64,000 nucleotides of DNA from Flavobacterium beibuense F44-8 (GCF_000769915.1 NZ_JRLV01000005.1:186001-250000); one strand, 5' to 3'. Positions 1-9,894 are shown, numbered from the stretch's first letter. Translations and numbers: made by a program. Notes: generated by a model not told the origin, from the letters alone.

Positions 1-2
1 AT

Positions 3-1634
3 ATAGATACAAACCCACCAAGTCCAATTAATGTATGTGATGATGACGAGGATGGTGTAGTTATCCTGGATCTTACAAGTGTAATTGATGAGGTGGTTGA
101 AGATCCTAGCTCTTATTATATTACATTTCACTATATAGAAATGGATGTTGTGACAGGTGACAACCCTATTGAAAATCCGGAGGCTTTCTCTACAGAACAA
201 ATGGGAGACTGGTCAGAGATATGGATTAGGGTAGAAAACCCTGAAACAGGATGTTATGTAATTCACTCAATTCCTTTTTATATGGAGCCGTGTACAGATA
301 GCACTGTGTCTGGTGATTTGCGATTTGGAGATATGGCTGACTTTGGTTGTATTGACGGTCCGCCGGCAGCACATGTTATGGTAAAGATGACTCATGATAA
401 TGATGTTTTTTATACCTATACAGATGCAAATGGTCATTATACATTTTATAATGTACCCGACGGAGTTAATGAAATAAGCGTACTGGGACAGGGTATTTAC
501 ACTTATGTATCTGAGCCTATATCTTATCAGGTTACTGCACCGGGTGTGTTTGAAGATATTTATTTTTGCCTTGAATCACCAGAACCTATTGATGATGTGA
601 GTGTTTATATGGTTTTACAACAACCAAGACCGGGATTCCCAATGTATGGTTATATGGTAGTGCAAAATTTAGGTAATACTACAGCAAACGGTACTATTTC
701 TCTAGAATTTGACGACTCTTTGGTAAGTTTTGTGAATTCTGTACCTGCTTTAACACAGTCTGGCAATACACTATCTGTAAATTACAGCGCAATGGCAGGA
801 TCCCAGTATCTTGTTTATTACCTGGAATTTTTAGTAGAGCAGCCGCCTACAGTTAATCTTGGTGATGAAATTACATTTACAGCAAATGTTACTACAGACG
901 GTGATGATATTGACCTATCTAATAACGAGGATGTATTAACCCTTATAGCTGTAAACTCTTATGACCCTAATGATATAGCATGCCGTGAAGGGGATTATAT
1001 TACTGAAGAGCAGGCAGAAGGTTACCTTAATTACTACATACGTTTTCAAAATACAGGTAATGCCGATGCTATAAATGTAAGAATAGAAGATATTCTTGAC
1101 GATAAGTTAGACTGGGAAACCCTACAGCCACTATCGGCGAGTCATGATTACAGGGTAGAGGTAGAGAATAATACGGTTCAGTTTATATTTGACGACATTA
1201 ACCTGCCGGGAGAAGAGGTAAATGAGCCTGAAAGCCATGGTTATATTGCTTACAGGATAAAGCCGAAAGCCGGAGCAGAGATAGGTGATATTTTTGAAGC
1301 AACTGCTTCGATTTACTTTGACTTTAATGAGGCCATTGTTACCAATACTGCTACTACCGAAATTCAGTCAATAATGGGGCTTGGAGAAAATGTACTTAAT
1401 CAGTTTGCATTATACCCAAATCCGGCAAAAAATATTGTGAATATAGCGTTTGGAGATTCAGTTGCTAATAATGTTAGCATATCAGTAAGTGATATTTCGG
1501 GTAAAATTGTACTTGCTACAAATATTAGCAACAGTGTAAACAGTTTTGATGTATCTGCCTTAACATCGGGAATGTATTTTGTTACCCTAACCTCAGATGG
1601 TAAGAAACAAACTAAAAAATTAATAATCGAGTAG
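3..1634 (+). CDS. T9SS-exported repeat-domain surface protein, 5' truncated by window edge
   Basis: The reading frame is open from the window edge, so only the C-terminal ~544 residues are visible and the true start lies outside. The visible part holds an Ig/CNA-B-like carboxypeptidase-regulatory fold (motif near 'DANGHYTFYNVPDG'). After it come DUF11-like stretches and a module with 'YDPNDIACREGDYIT' and 'IRFQNTGNADA', which is typical of Bacteroidota surface proteins just before the sorting signal. The last ~75 residues form a type A T9SS sorting domain: 'YPNPAKN', then 'SDISGK' and 'LTSGMYFVTL', ending in K-K-x-I-I-E. It is therefore probably exported through the outer membrane by type IX secretion and anchored or released at the surface. 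The biological role cannot be read from this part. The gene ends at a bidirectional terminator shared with the convergent regulator gene. Confidence 0.8.
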   Translation: MDTNPPSPINVCDDDEDGVVILDLTSVIDEVVEDPSSYYITFHYIEMDVVTGDNPIENPEAFSTEQMGDWSEIWIRVENPETGCYVIHSIPFYMEPCTDSTVSGDLRFGDMADFGCIDGPPAAHVMVKMTHDNDVFYTYTDANGHYTFYNVPDGVNEISVLGQGIYTYVSEPISYQVTAPGVFEDIYFCLESPEPIDDVSVYMVLQQPRPGFPMYGYMVVQNLGNTTANGTISLEFDDSLVSFVNSVPALTQSGNTLSVNYSAMAGSQYLVYYLEFLVEQPPTVNLGDEITFTANVTTDGDDIDLSNNEDVLTLIAVNSYDPNDIACREGDYITEEQAEGYLNYYIRFQNTGNADAINVRIEDILDDKLDWETLQPLSASHDYRVEVENNTVQFIFDDINLPGEEVNEPESHGYIAYRIKPKAGAEIGDIFEATASIYFDFNEAIVTNTATTEIQSIMGLGENVLNQFALYPNPAKNIVNIAFGDSVANNVSISVSDISGKIVLATNISNSVNSFDVSALTSGMYFVTLTSDGKKQTKKLIIE

Positions 1635-1653
1635 TTTTATAATTGAGTTGAAT

Positions 1654-1683
1654 AAAAAAGCGGACTGTACAGTCCGCTTTTTT
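1654..1683. terminator. Bidirectional rho-independent terminator
   Basis: The perfect palindrome AGCGGACTGTACAGTCCGCT is flanked by an A-run on the left and a T-run on the right. It lies between two convergent genes, so it can end transcription from both sides. Confidence 0.9.
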
Positions 1684-1692
1684 AATTTTATA

Positions 1693-2367
1693 TTATATAA
1701 GAGGTAATTCCTCGGTCGTTACAATATGGTGCTGTATGGCATAAATAACAAGTCCGGCAATGTTTTTGGTTCCGGTTTTAATAAAAATATTGTTTTTATG
1801 TCCTTCAACCGTTCTGGGCGTTATTGTAAGTATTTCACCTATTTCTTTTGCAGTTTTTTGCATAGATATTAGACGTAATATTTCTTTTTCCCTTTCGGTT
1901 AACAGTTTATCATCTTCAAGGATGATAAGTTCTTCCTTATCGTGTATTTCCTCTTTAATGTTAGTTATCTGGTCATCAAGAAAATATACTCCGTTTTTAT
2001 GAACCGTTTCAATAGCCTTTATAAGTAGGGTAGGTGAGATACCTTTTGGGATAAAGGCGGCAACCCCGCTTTTAATCATAAAATCCAAAAAGGTTTTCTG
2101 GTAATGGGACGACATCACCATAATTTTAATAGACGGATATTCTGATTTTAGTATACGGGTAATTTCGGTACCGTCCATTTCTTTCATTTTAAGGTCTAAA
2201 AGAACTACATCAGGTAGTCTTAAAGACTCTTTAAGTTTCAGCAGGAGTTCGTTGCCATTCTCTGCTGTAAAGTTAACAACTATATTTTCCTGATTATTAA
2301 GGTAACTTTCAAGAAGTTTAGTGACTAAAGTGTCGTCATCTACTATTGCGGTAATAATTTGTTTCAT
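1693..2367 (-). CDS. Orphan NarL/LuxR-family response regulator
   Basis: This is a 224-aa transcription regulator of the NarL type. Residues 1-~120 form a receiver domain with the acidic pair near D10-D12, the phospho-acceptor D58 in 'VVLLDLKMKEMDG', the switch Ser pair near 86-87 and the conserved Lys near 108 ('FIPKG'). Residues ~155-220 form a LuxR-type helix-turn-helix ('LTEREKEILRLI', 'TAKEIGEIL', 'TPRTVEGHKNNI'). No histidine kinase lies next to it in the window, so its partner must be elsewhere. It resembles the regulator at 33562-34197 in architecture, but the sequences are clearly different. A 520-bp AT-rich spacer separates it from the divergent lipoprotein gene. Confidence 0.85.
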   Translation of the reverse strand: MKQIITAIVDDDTLVTKLLESYLNNQENIVVNFTAENGNELLLKLKESLRLPDVVLLDLKMKEMDGTEITRILKSEYPSIKIMVMSSHYQKTFLDFMIKSGVAAFIPKGISPTLLIKAIETVHKNGVYFLDDQITNIKEEIHDKEELIILEDDKLLTEREKEILRLISMQKTAKEIGEILTITPRTVEGHKNNIFIKTGTKNIAGLVIYAIQHHIVTTEELPLI

Positions 2368-2887
2368 AATTAGGTGTGGGATTGGTTAGGTACATAAGCT
2401 ATAAATTTAGGTATTCTATATTAGCGTTAAGGTAGTAATGCGGGAGGGCTTTGTTTACATATTTAGGTTTATATGCAAAAATAGTAAGAAACATCTTATT
2501 TTTATTTTACTTATAGTCAATAGGTTTTAGGTTAAATTTCTTCAAAGTTAAAGTTTTAAGTATAAAACAACAAAAGTTATCTATGTGTTGTATGTAAATA
2601 TAGATGAACTACATGGTGTTGTATTATTTTGTTTTTTTTAACAAAATGAATAGATTTATTTCTTTTCGTTGTTTTTAAAGTGTTAAAAAAAATACAAATT
2701 AATATTTTATTAACACTTTAAATAAGTTAAATATATAACAAAAAGTGATTTTTATAGATAAAAAGTTTAATTACGTCGATTACTAAGTGATTTGTAAATA
2801 ATTATTTATTTATCAAATTACCTTCGATATGCAGTTAAAAAACAAACCATAACTGCTTAATGTCTAACCAATTAATTATTACTTTTT
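2368..2887. other. AT-rich divergent intergenic region without genes
   Basis: This 520-bp spacer lies between the divergent regulator and lipoprotein genes. No credible coding frame or structural RNA was seen. It is very rich in A+T and contains a perfect 13-bp inverted repeat (listed separately). It must hold the promoters of both genes, but no convincing -33/-7 pair with normal spacing could be fixed. Confidence 0.6.
2674..2722. repeat. Perfect 13-bp inverted repeat in intergenic region
   Basis: The arm TTTAAAGTGTTAA (2674-2686) is exactly matched by its reverse complement TTAACACTTTAAA (2710-2722), with a 23-nt AT-only-like spacer between them. The widely spaced arms fit a pair of binding half-sites better than a terminator, because no G+C-rich stem or T-tract follows. 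Confidence 0.6.
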
Positions 2888-3934
2888 ATGAAAACCAAAT
2901 TATTTATTTTGGGCGCTTGTGCAGCACTAGTGTTAGCTGCATGTAGCAAAGATGAAAACCAAAACACAAACGATTTTACGCTTAAAGCATCAGAAGAGTA
3001 CTCTATTGCTGCTTTACAGGCAAATGCCATGAAAGGTTTAAAACAAAAATTTGTTTTTGAAGCTAATGGTGAGGAGGCAGTAATACATGTAGAAAGCGGT
3101 GTTAAGATTAGGGTACAAACCTCTACAGTAAAAGTAGGCGGACAGCCTTATTTTGGACCTGTTGTGGTTGAGTATGTTGAAGTTTTTGGCAGAGGAGCCA
3201 TGCTAACTGCAAATAAAACTACCTCTGGTTTAACAAATCAGCCACAATTTGAAGATGATACAAGGCCACAGCCACTTATATCAGGTGGTGAGTTTTTTGT
3301 TGATATGAAAACGGAAGAAGGAGAAAGTATTGATGAAGGAGCAGAATATCAACTTGAAGTACCGGTAGAACTAACCGGTGGTGAGGCTGATGAAGATATG
3401 ACCTCATGGACAGGAAATCAGGAAGATACTGATGGCGATGGTGAGGCTGATGATGAAGGCGATGTTACATGGGATGAAGATGAAGCCGGCGACGGAGATG
3501 ATGATAATGGTGACGGAGATAAGGATGTTCCTGTTGAAAATGGAGAGTATATTCTTAAACTAAAGGAGTTTGGATGGTGCAATATTGATAAACTGGCAGA
3601 GTATCCAAACCCAAAAACAACTATTTTTGTAGATGTACCTAATGGTTTTGATGATACTAATTCTAAAGTATATCTTGCTTTTGAAGGTCAGCAAAATATG
3701 CTGGTTTCACTAGATCATTATGATGCGGGTACTGAGCTTTTTGGAGAGACTTATAACCTGTTGCCTCTTGGTGAGCAATGCCATATTATTTTTGCATCAG
3801 GACAGGGTGGCCAGTGGATTTATTCTATACAAACAATTACTATAACAGTAAATGGTATTTATGTAGTGACCCCGGGATCTTTAGTAACCGCTACACAGGC
3901 AGATGTTATTAATATGCTTAACAGTTTGCCATAA
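2888..3934 (+). CDS. Acidic lipoprotein of unknown function
   Basis: The 348-aa protein starts with a lipoprotein signal: a basic n-region, a hydrophobic stretch and the lipobox 'LAAC' with Cys near residue 19. Residues ~165-215 are extremely rich in Asp, Glu and Gly ('DTDGDGEADDEGD', 'DGDDDNGDGDKD'), resembling calcium-binding thrombospondin type-3-like or linker sequences. The N-terminal part (~30-160) and the C-terminal part (~215-348) look like small beta-rich globular domains that I do not recognise. It probably sits in the outer membrane or periplasm. A strong terminator follows, so it is likely transcribed alone. The function is unknown. Confidence 0.75.
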   Translation: MKTKLFILGACAALVLAACSKDENQNTNDFTLKASEEYSIAALQANAMKGLKQKFVFEANGEEAVIHVESGVKIRVQTSTVKVGGQPYFGPVVVEYVEVFGRGAMLTANKTTSGLTNQPQFEDDTRPQPLISGGEFFVDMKTEEGESIDEGAEYQLEVPVELTGGEADEDMTSWTGNQEDTDGDGEADDEGDVTWDEDEAGDGDDDNGDGDKDVPVENGEYILKLKEFGWCNIDKLAEYPNPKTTIFVDVPNGFDDTNSKVYLAFEGQQNMLVSLDHYDAGTELFGETYNLLPLGEQCHIIFASGQGGQWIYSIQTITITVNGIYVVTPGSLVTATQADVINMLNSLP

Positions 3935-3965
3935 TCAGTATAAAAGCACAATCATTTTATACATA

Positions 3966-3995
3966 AAAAAGTCCCCGTGAAACGGGGACTTTTTC
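3966..3995 (+). terminator. Rho-independent terminator after lipoprotein gene
   Basis: The 9-bp perfect stem AGTCCCCGT / ACGGGGACT has a GAA loop and is followed by TTTTT, with an A-run on the 5' side. It lies ~35 bp after the lipoprotein stop codon. Confidence 0.92.
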
Positions 3996-4108
3996 TGTTT
4001 TAAGGGAAACAGTTTTTAAACAATGCGTATTTTTTTGTTAATTTACTTCGATTAAAATTTATGAAGCCGTAATTTAAACCTACTTTTTGAATATAATTTA
4101 ACCTTACT

Positions 4109-5851
4109 ATGAAAGATAAAATAGTGCATAAGCTAAACGAGTTACAGGCAACAGCTATTTGTGGTAACGATATTAGCTCTTCCTGTTTATATGTATCGGC
4201 ACTTACTATTGGTTACGCAGGGCAGTATGCCTGGATTTCTTTACTTGTTGTTGCAGTAGTACTTTTTATGTTTAGAAAAATATATGGCGAAGTAGTAGGG
4301 GCACTACCCTTAAACGGAGGTGCTTATAATGTTTTGCTTAATACTTCCAGTAAACGTATAGCATCAATAGCTGCAATATTAACCGTACTGTCATACATGG
4401 CAACAGCAGTTATATCTGCCAGTGAGGCAATGCATTATCTCCATAATATATTTACTGGTATTAATGTGCAAATTGCTACAGCAATAGTACTGCTAATATT
4501 TACAGCTATAGCCATTGTAGGTATAGGAGAATCGGCAGCAGTGGCTGTATTTATCTTCATAGTACACCTAATATCATTAACGCTATTGGTTGGTACTGCG
4601 TTATTTTTTATACTTAATCATGGCACCGAAACCTTTTCACTAAACTGGAAACTTCCTTCACATCCTCAGGGTATAGCTTACACATTGTTTTTGGGCTTTT
4701 CGGCAGCAATGCTTGGTATTTCAGGGTTTGAGAGTTCGGCTAACTTTGTGGAAGAGCAACAACCGGGAGTTTTCAGGAAAACGCTCCGCAATATGTGGGC
4801 TATAGTAAGTTTCTTTAATCCTGTTATTGCTATTATACTTATAGCTATTATTCCTGTAATTGAGCTTGATGAGCATAAAGAGTCTCTTTTGGCTTATTTA
4901 GGACAAACTACCGGAGGTTCATGGCTGGCATGGGTAATATCAATAGATGCCGTATTGGTACTATGTGGTGCTGTACTTACCTCTTTTGTAGGTGTATCTG
5001 GGTTACTTAAACGTATGACGCTAGACAGGATATTACCTAACTACTTTTTAAAGGAAAATAAAAACGGTAGTAGCTACAGGATAGTTATTGTATTTTTAAT
5101 TTTATGTATATCGGTAATGATTGCTACAAAAGGACACCTTGAATCTCTTGCGGGTGTATATACCTTTTCCTTTTTAGCGGTAATGGCTCTTTTTGGTATA
5201 GGTAACCTTATGCTTAAAATTAAAAGGCGAAAACTGCCAAGGCCTGAAAAGGCAAACGGACTGGTTGTAGTGATTGCCATTGCTTTTATTATTACAGGGT
5301 TTGTAGGTAATATGTATTTAAGTAAGGAAGCCTTTAATACCTTTATAAAGTACTTGGTTCCGGCGCTTATTTTTGTTTTCCTTATGCTAAACAGGTCAAT
5401 GCTTATTAGGACCACAGTAAGTGTACTTTCGTATTTCTATAAACCAATAAGGAAATTTGCCATTATAAGTAACCGTTACCTTGAAAGGGTTAATCGTAAG
5501 CTTCATTCTCAGGAATTTGTGTTTTTCACTAAAGGAGACGATGTTGCTATACTAAATAAGGTTATGCAATATGTAGAAGATAACGAGACGACTAAAAAAC
5601 TAAAGATTGTAAACATTAAAAAAGAGAATACCTGTAATGAAGAACTCAAAAAAGATTTAGAGGTATTAGACAGGGCATATCCTGAAATACATATAGAATT
5701 TGTAGAAATGCAGGGTAACTTTGGCCCTGAACTTATAGATGAATTATCCAATAAATGGGATATACCTAAAAACTTTATGTTTATTGGGTCGCCTGGAGAT
5801 AAATTCCCCTATAAGGTATCAGAACTTGGAGGAGTACGTCTTATTATGTAG
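4109..5851 (+). CDS. APC-superfamily amino acid/organocation permease with C-terminal cytoplasmic domain
   Basis: This 580-aa integral membrane protein has about 12 hydrophobic segments between residues ~25 and ~440. The first helices carry 'GNDISSSCLYVSALTIGYAG' and 'GALPLNGGAYNVLLNT', matching the APC-family pattern in which a G-S-x-I-like break in TM1 and a 'P-x-x-G-G' segment near TM2 line the substrate site. Residues ~465-580 form a soluble tail ('DDVAILNKVMQYVEDNE', 'LEVLDRAYPEIHIEFVEM') that could be a regulatory alpha/beta domain, as in some stress-protein-like permease tails. The substrate cannot be told from sequence; amino acids are likeliest. It is flanked by terminated or widely spaced genes, so it is probably monocistronic. 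Confidence 0.8.
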   Translation: MKDKIVHKLNELQATAICGNDISSSCLYVSALTIGYAGQYAWISLLVVAVVLFMFRKIYGEVVGALPLNGGAYNVLLNTSSKRIASIAAILTVLSYMATAVISASEAMHYLHNIFTGINVQIATAIVLLIFTAIAIVGIGESAAVAVFIFIVHLISLTLLVGTALFFILNHGTETFSLNWKLPSHPQGIAYTLFLGFSAAMLGISGFESSANFVEEQQPGVFRKTLRNMWAIVSFFNPVIAIILIAIIPVIELDEHKESLLAYLGQTTGGSWLAWVISIDAVLVLCGAVLTSFVGVSGLLKRMTLDRILPNYFLKENKNGSSYRIVIVFLILCISVMIATKGHLESLAGVYTFSFLAVMALFGIGNLMLKIKRRKLPRPEKANGLVVVIAIAFIITGFVGNMYLSKEAFNTFIKYLVPALIFVFLMLNRSMLIRTTVSVLSYFYKPIRKFAIISNRYLERVNRKLHSQEFVFFTKGDDVAILNKVMQYVEDNETTKKLKIVNIKKENTCNEELKKDLEVLDRAYPEIHIEFVEMQGNFGPELIDELSNKWDIPKNFMFIGSPGDKFPYKVSELGGVRLIM

Positions 5852-6021
5852 TTTAAGTGTTTGATTTTTATTTTGTTATGTTTTTGTCTTTAATGTTATA
5901 TTAAAACTTTTTTTTAGGAAAAATGTTACAATTTTAGTGGTTTGGTTTTTTTTAACAATTCATTTTTTTAATCTTAAAGAAATGTTAATATTTTTATTTT
6001 CTAAACCACTAAAAAAGGACT

Positions 6022-8331
6022 ATGAGGAAAATTAAACTACTATTACTGTCCCTAATGTTTATGGCATCTGCATACGGGCAGGTATCTAATGACGGGAAGC
6101 CTACAAGCTGGAGATTGACAGAATTACCGGATGTAGCACCTATTCAAATGCCGTCATTTAATCTCGATTCCATTCAGGCAGAAGACAAAATAAGGGATGC
6201 CCAGCAAAACAAACCCTGGCGTTTTGGGTATGAGTTTCTGGTTGATAATAACCTTGAAAACAGCGGTAGCTGGCAAACTCTTGAAAATGGAGACAGGATA
6301 TGGAGAATTCGTTATACTTCAAACGGTGCAAAAACGATGAACTTTGTTTTCTCTGATTACTTCATCCCTAAAGGAGCTAAAGTATATCTGTATAATAATG
6401 ACAGAACTGATTTACTGGGTGCTTATGACGAAAAGCAAAACAATGAAAGGAGAATACTGGGTACATGGCTGGTTAAAGGTGAAGATATCTGGATAGAATA
6501 TTATGAGCCTGCAGCGGTAACCGGACAGGGAAGACTGGAAGTGTTTAAGGTTGTACATGGTTACAGAACCAAAACATTTACTGAAATTGCTTTTGATGAT
6601 TCACTAAACCAATCAGGTAACTGTCACTATGATGTGGACTGTTATGTGGAAGGTATAGAAAATCTTAAAGAGATAAGTAAACAGGCTGTTGCAATGTTAA
6701 TTACAGGTGGTAACGGTTTTTGTACCGGAACTCTTGTAAATAATACCGCCGAAGACGGTACACCATATTTCCTAACAGCAAACCACTGTTACGAAGGTAA
6801 TGACGACCCGGCACAATGGGCTTTCCTTTTCAATTGGGTAAACCCTAACCCTGTATGTGCTGAAAGTCCGGGAAGTACATCAAATACCGACTATCATTTA
6901 ACGGCTAGTGGTGCAGTTTTACGAGCAAGAAGAACTCAGAGTGATTTTTGCTTAGTTGAAATTACTACCGAACTACCTGAAGAATGGGATTTAAAATGGG
7001 CAGGCTGGGATATTAGTACTACAATACCACCATTTTTATATGGAATTCATCATCCAAGAGGTGATATTATGAAAGTTAGTGCCGATTTTGATGCACCTAC
7101 TTTAGAGATTACTCAGGTTGATGTAGGTGACGGACCTGTGACTGCCGAAGTTTGGACAGTTGAAGAATGGGATCTTACCGGCTTACAGCAAGGATCATCA
7201 GGTTCTGCAATGTTTGATAATAACGGACTTATAAGAGGACAGGCATGGTATGTGTCTAACCCTGATTTTTGTGATGGTACAGTGGCTACAAATCAAAGTA
7301 CAGGTTATGGTAGGTTTGATAAGTCATGGAATACAGGTTCCAGCGCTGCTACAAGATTAAAAGACTGGTTAGACCCTGCGGGGATTATAGGTACGGGTCA
7401 AACATCGATAGGATATTATCCGCCTCAAAATCTTTTTGCAGTTGATGCTAAAGTACTGTTTTTTGATAAAGGGTATGAATCGTGTGGTAACAATGTAGCA
7501 CCAACGGTAAGACTTATAAATAATGGTCTTGAAAATCTTACTTCTGCTCAAATATCTTATTCTATAAATGATGGCGAGCCTATTGTTATAGACTGGACAG
7601 GTAATTTAGGTGAAAATGAAGGAGAGCTAGTAGAACTACCTGAGTTATCACTTTCTACCGGACAAAATATTGTTACTGTAACAGTTTTAAATCCTAACGA
7701 ATCAGAAGATATGTTTACTCAAAATAATACCCTTACTAATATTATTAATGTAGCTCCTGTTTATGGAGTACAAAATGTTATTGTTAATGTAAATACAGAT
7801 GGTAACGGTAGTCAGGTAAGCTGGCAAATAACTATGAATAATGGCTCAAATCCATTAGTATTGTATAACTCACCAAATTATGGTAATAACCAAAGTTATA
7901 CTAACGAATATCTAATGAACTCTGAAGCGTGTTATACATTTACTATAACAGATGCCGGAGGCGATGGATTAGGTAGCGGAAGTTATTCGGTATCCATAGG
8001 TAACAATGTAATTATTGAAGGAGGTGATTTTGGAAGCACTGAGTCAGTATATTTCAGACTTGACGGTTCGGCAGGTCTTGAAGATTTTGCTACAAATCCA
8101 ATCACAGTATATCCAAACCCTTCGTCAGGTATATACACAGTTTCTGTTAACGAGGAGCTAACAGATGTAAATTATACTGTATATAATATGTTAGGACAGG
8201 CAGTGGCAAACGGTAAGTTTGTTAACGGCGCTAACACGGTAAATATTACCGATATGTCTAAAGGCGTTTACTTTATTAAAGCTGCCGATGCATCGGGTAA
8301 AATGTTTACAACCAAACTTATTAAAGAATAG
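6022..8331 (+). CDS. T9SS-exported trypsin-like serine peptidase (lysyl endopeptidase-like)
   Basis: The 769-aa secreted protease has a signal peptide (residues 1-20, ending 'SAYGQ'). An N-terminal propeptide-like beta domain spans ~65-185. The chymotrypsin-fold catalytic domain spans ~200-450, with candidate triad His255 in 'FLTANHC', Asp308 in 'RTQSDFCLVEI' and Ser393 in 'GSSGSAMFD'. Cys residues near 201, 207 and 234 could form disulfides as in Lys-C type enzymes. A CARDB/Ig-like region (~480-590) and a further beta domain follow. The last ~75 residues are a type A T9SS sorting signal ('VYPNPSSGIYTV', 'NMLGQ', 'MSKGVYFIK'). Specificity for Lys is an inference from the family; the S1 pocket residue was not identified. 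It probably degrades external protein for nutrition. Confidence 0.88.
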   Translation: MRKIKLLLLSLMFMASAYGQVSNDGKPTSWRLTELPDVAPIQMPSFNLDSIQAEDKIRDAQQNKPWRFGYEFLVDNNLENSGSWQTLENGDRIWRIRYTSNGAKTMNFVFSDYFIPKGAKVYLYNNDRTDLLGAYDEKQNNERRILGTWLVKGEDIWIEYYEPAAVTGQGRLEVFKVVHGYRTKTFTEIAFDDSLNQSGNCHYDVDCYVEGIENLKEISKQAVAMLITGGNGFCTGTLVNNTAEDGTPYFLTANHCYEGNDDPAQWAFLFNWVNPNPVCAESPGSTSNTDYHLTASGAVLRARRTQSDFCLVEITTELPEEWDLKWAGWDISTTIPPFLYGIHHPRGDIMKVSADFDAPTLEITQVDVGDGPVTAEVWTVEEWDLTGLQQGSSGSAMFDNNGLIRGQAWYVSNPDFCDGTVATNQSTGYGRFDKSWNTGSSAATRLKDWLDPAGIIGTGQTSIGYYPPQNLFAVDAKVLFFDKGYESCGNNVAPTVRLINNGLENLTSAQISYSINDGEPIVIDWTGNLGENEGELVELPELSLSTGQNIVTVTVLNPNESEDMFTQNNTLTNIINVAPVYGVQNVIVNVNTDGNGSQVSWQITMNNGSNPLVLYNSPNYGNNQSYTNEYLMNSEACYTFTITDAGGDGLGSGSYSVSIGNNVIIEGGDFGSTESVYFRLDGSAGLEDFATNPITVYPNPSSGIYTVSVNEELTDVNYTVYNMLGQAVANGKFVNGANTVNITDMSKGVYFIKAADASGKMFTTKLIKE

Positions 8332-8355
8332 GAATTTAATATTAGTTGATTAAAG

Positions 8356-8383
8356 AGGCAGGGTGTTATACTCTGCCTTTTTT
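8356..8383 (+). terminator. Rho-independent terminator between convergent peptidase and fucosidase genes
   Basis: The stem AGGCAGGGT / ACTCTGCCT (one G-T pair) with a 5-nt loop is followed by TTTTTT. It ends the plus-strand peptidase gene. The minus-strand fucosidase stop codon abuts it, so it may serve both genes. Confidence 0.85.
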
Positions 8384-9885
8384 CATTTGGTAACAATTTT
8401 AAGCACAAAGGCTTTATCGTCTACTTTTTGTTTAGGGGTGATAAAATGCAGTCCGGTATTATCAATGTTGAAATCGATTTTTTCATTTGATCCTAATACC
8501 GAAACACTTTCAACCTGTGGCATCTTTTCACCAAGAGTATTTTTGGTAAATGATTGTAAGGTAACCGTAGTATTTTCTCCCGGCCAGCCCAGTACAATGG
8601 CATAAATCACATTATCCTTTTTGGTATAGCGAACATCCTGTGCTGTATAGTCAAGCTTATCAAGGAACATCCCCGATTTTTCCTGTTTGGTAGGGCCTTC
8701 GCCAAATACTTCCCAGGTGCGGGTACCATAAATGGCCTCTCCGTTTACTTTTAACCATTTACCTATAGTGATAAGTATATCCTTTTGGTTTTGCGGAATA
8801 GTACCGTTTGCCATAGGCGATATATTAAGCATAAGCGCCCCGTTTTTACTAACAATATCAGCAAGAATGTCTACAATGTCATTGGCTGTTTTAAGCTGTA
8901 AATCGTTTGTATAACTCCAGCTTCCTACAGATACTGTTTCGTCTGTAAGCCAAAACTCCTTAGTGATTTGGTTAGCACGTCCTTTTTCAAAATCCTCAAT
9001 ACTTACGCTTTTAGGCAATTCACCTTCTTTATGGGTTATAATAACCTGTTTCCCTTCTTTAGCTGCATGGTTAAGATAATAAGCCGAGAACTGAGCCTTA
9101 AGACTATCCGGCAGTTTGGACAGTTTTCCGTCAAAATAAATCAGGTCAGGGGAGTAGTTATCAATAACTTCTTCCAGTTGACCTAACCATTCACGGTAAA
9201 ACTGCTCTTTAGGGATATTACCGTAAAGTTTAGCCAGTTTAGGGTCTTCCGATGATGTTGGCATATTGGGATTATACGGAAAGTAGGATTCATCATCCAG
9301 CCATTTGTCAGGATTATCTTTATTAATTTGCAGATTACGTGCCATATGGAATGAGGTAACAAATTTTAGCCCTTTGCCATGTATGGCCTTTTCAAGCTCA
9401 CCCACTAAATCCCTGTGAGGCCCCATACTTTTGGCATTCCACGGATTAATTTTACTATCCCAGTTAGCCCAGCCGTCATGGTGTTCGGCAACAATACCGC
9501 CAAATTTTGCACCTGCCTGTACATACAGGTCGGCCCACTCTTCAGCGTTAAAGTTTTCTGCCTTAAACATCGGTACAAAATCATGGTAGCCAAATTCAGA
9601 TGGCAGACCGTAGGTTTCCAAGTGATGTTTGTTCTCCTCGCTGCCCTCAACATGCATAAGGCGTGCATACCAGTCGTTAGCATAAGCCGGTACCGATAGC
9701 ACTCCCCAGTGAGCATATATACCAAACTTAGCATCCTTAAACCATTCGGCAGTAGCGTCATGATCTTTCATGGATTCCCAGTTAGGTTGGTATGGCCCGC
9801 TTGCCTGTTCCTCTTCTTTTTTCTTGTCAGAACAGGCTGTTAGGGCAACAAATGTTAATACGTATAATAAATTACGTTTAATCAT
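8383..9885 (-). CDS. GH29 alpha-L-fucosidase lipoprotein
   Basis: This is a 500-aa retaining exo-hydrolase that removes alpha-linked L-fucose from glycans. The lipobox 'LTAC' (Cys18) predicts a periplasmic or outer-membrane lipoprotein. The (beta/alpha)8 domain covers ~35-370, with family motifs 'FGIYAHWGVLSVPAYAN' and 'EHHDGWANWDS'. The catalytic nucleophile is probably Asp252 in 'PDLIYFDG'. The C-terminal ~110 residues form the usual beta-sandwich. The acid/base residue varies within GH29 and was not assigned. It is the last gene of the minus-strand glycan operon, 9 bp after a GH3 gene. In this setting it would remove fucose from side chains such as those of fucogalacto-xyloglucan; that substrate is inferred from context only. 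Confidence 0.9.
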   Translation of the reverse strand: MIKRNLLYVLTFVALTACSDKKKEEEQASGPYQPNWESMKDHDATAEWFKDAKFGIYAHWGVLSVPAYANDWYARLMHVEGSEENKHHLETYGLPSEFGYHDFVPMFKAENFNAEEWADLYVQAGAKFGGIVAEHHDGWANWDSKINPWNAKSMGPHRDLVGELEKAIHGKGLKFVTSFHMARNLQINKDNPDKWLDDESYFPYNPNMPTSSEDPKLAKLYGNIPKEQFYREWLGQLEEVIDNYSPDLIYFDGKLSKLPDSLKAQFSAYYLNHAAKEGKQVIITHKEGELPKSVSIEDFEKGRANQITKEFWLTDETVSVGSWSYTNDLQLKTANDIVDILADIVSKNGALMLNISPMANGTIPQNQKDILITIGKWLKVNGEAIYGTRTWEVFGEGPTKQEKSGMFLDKLDYTAQDVRYTKKDNVIYAIVLGWPGENTTVTLQSFTKNTLGEKMPQVESVSVLGSNEKIDFNIDNTGLHFITPKQKVDDKAFVLKIVTK

Positions 9886-9894
9886 AATTATGCT

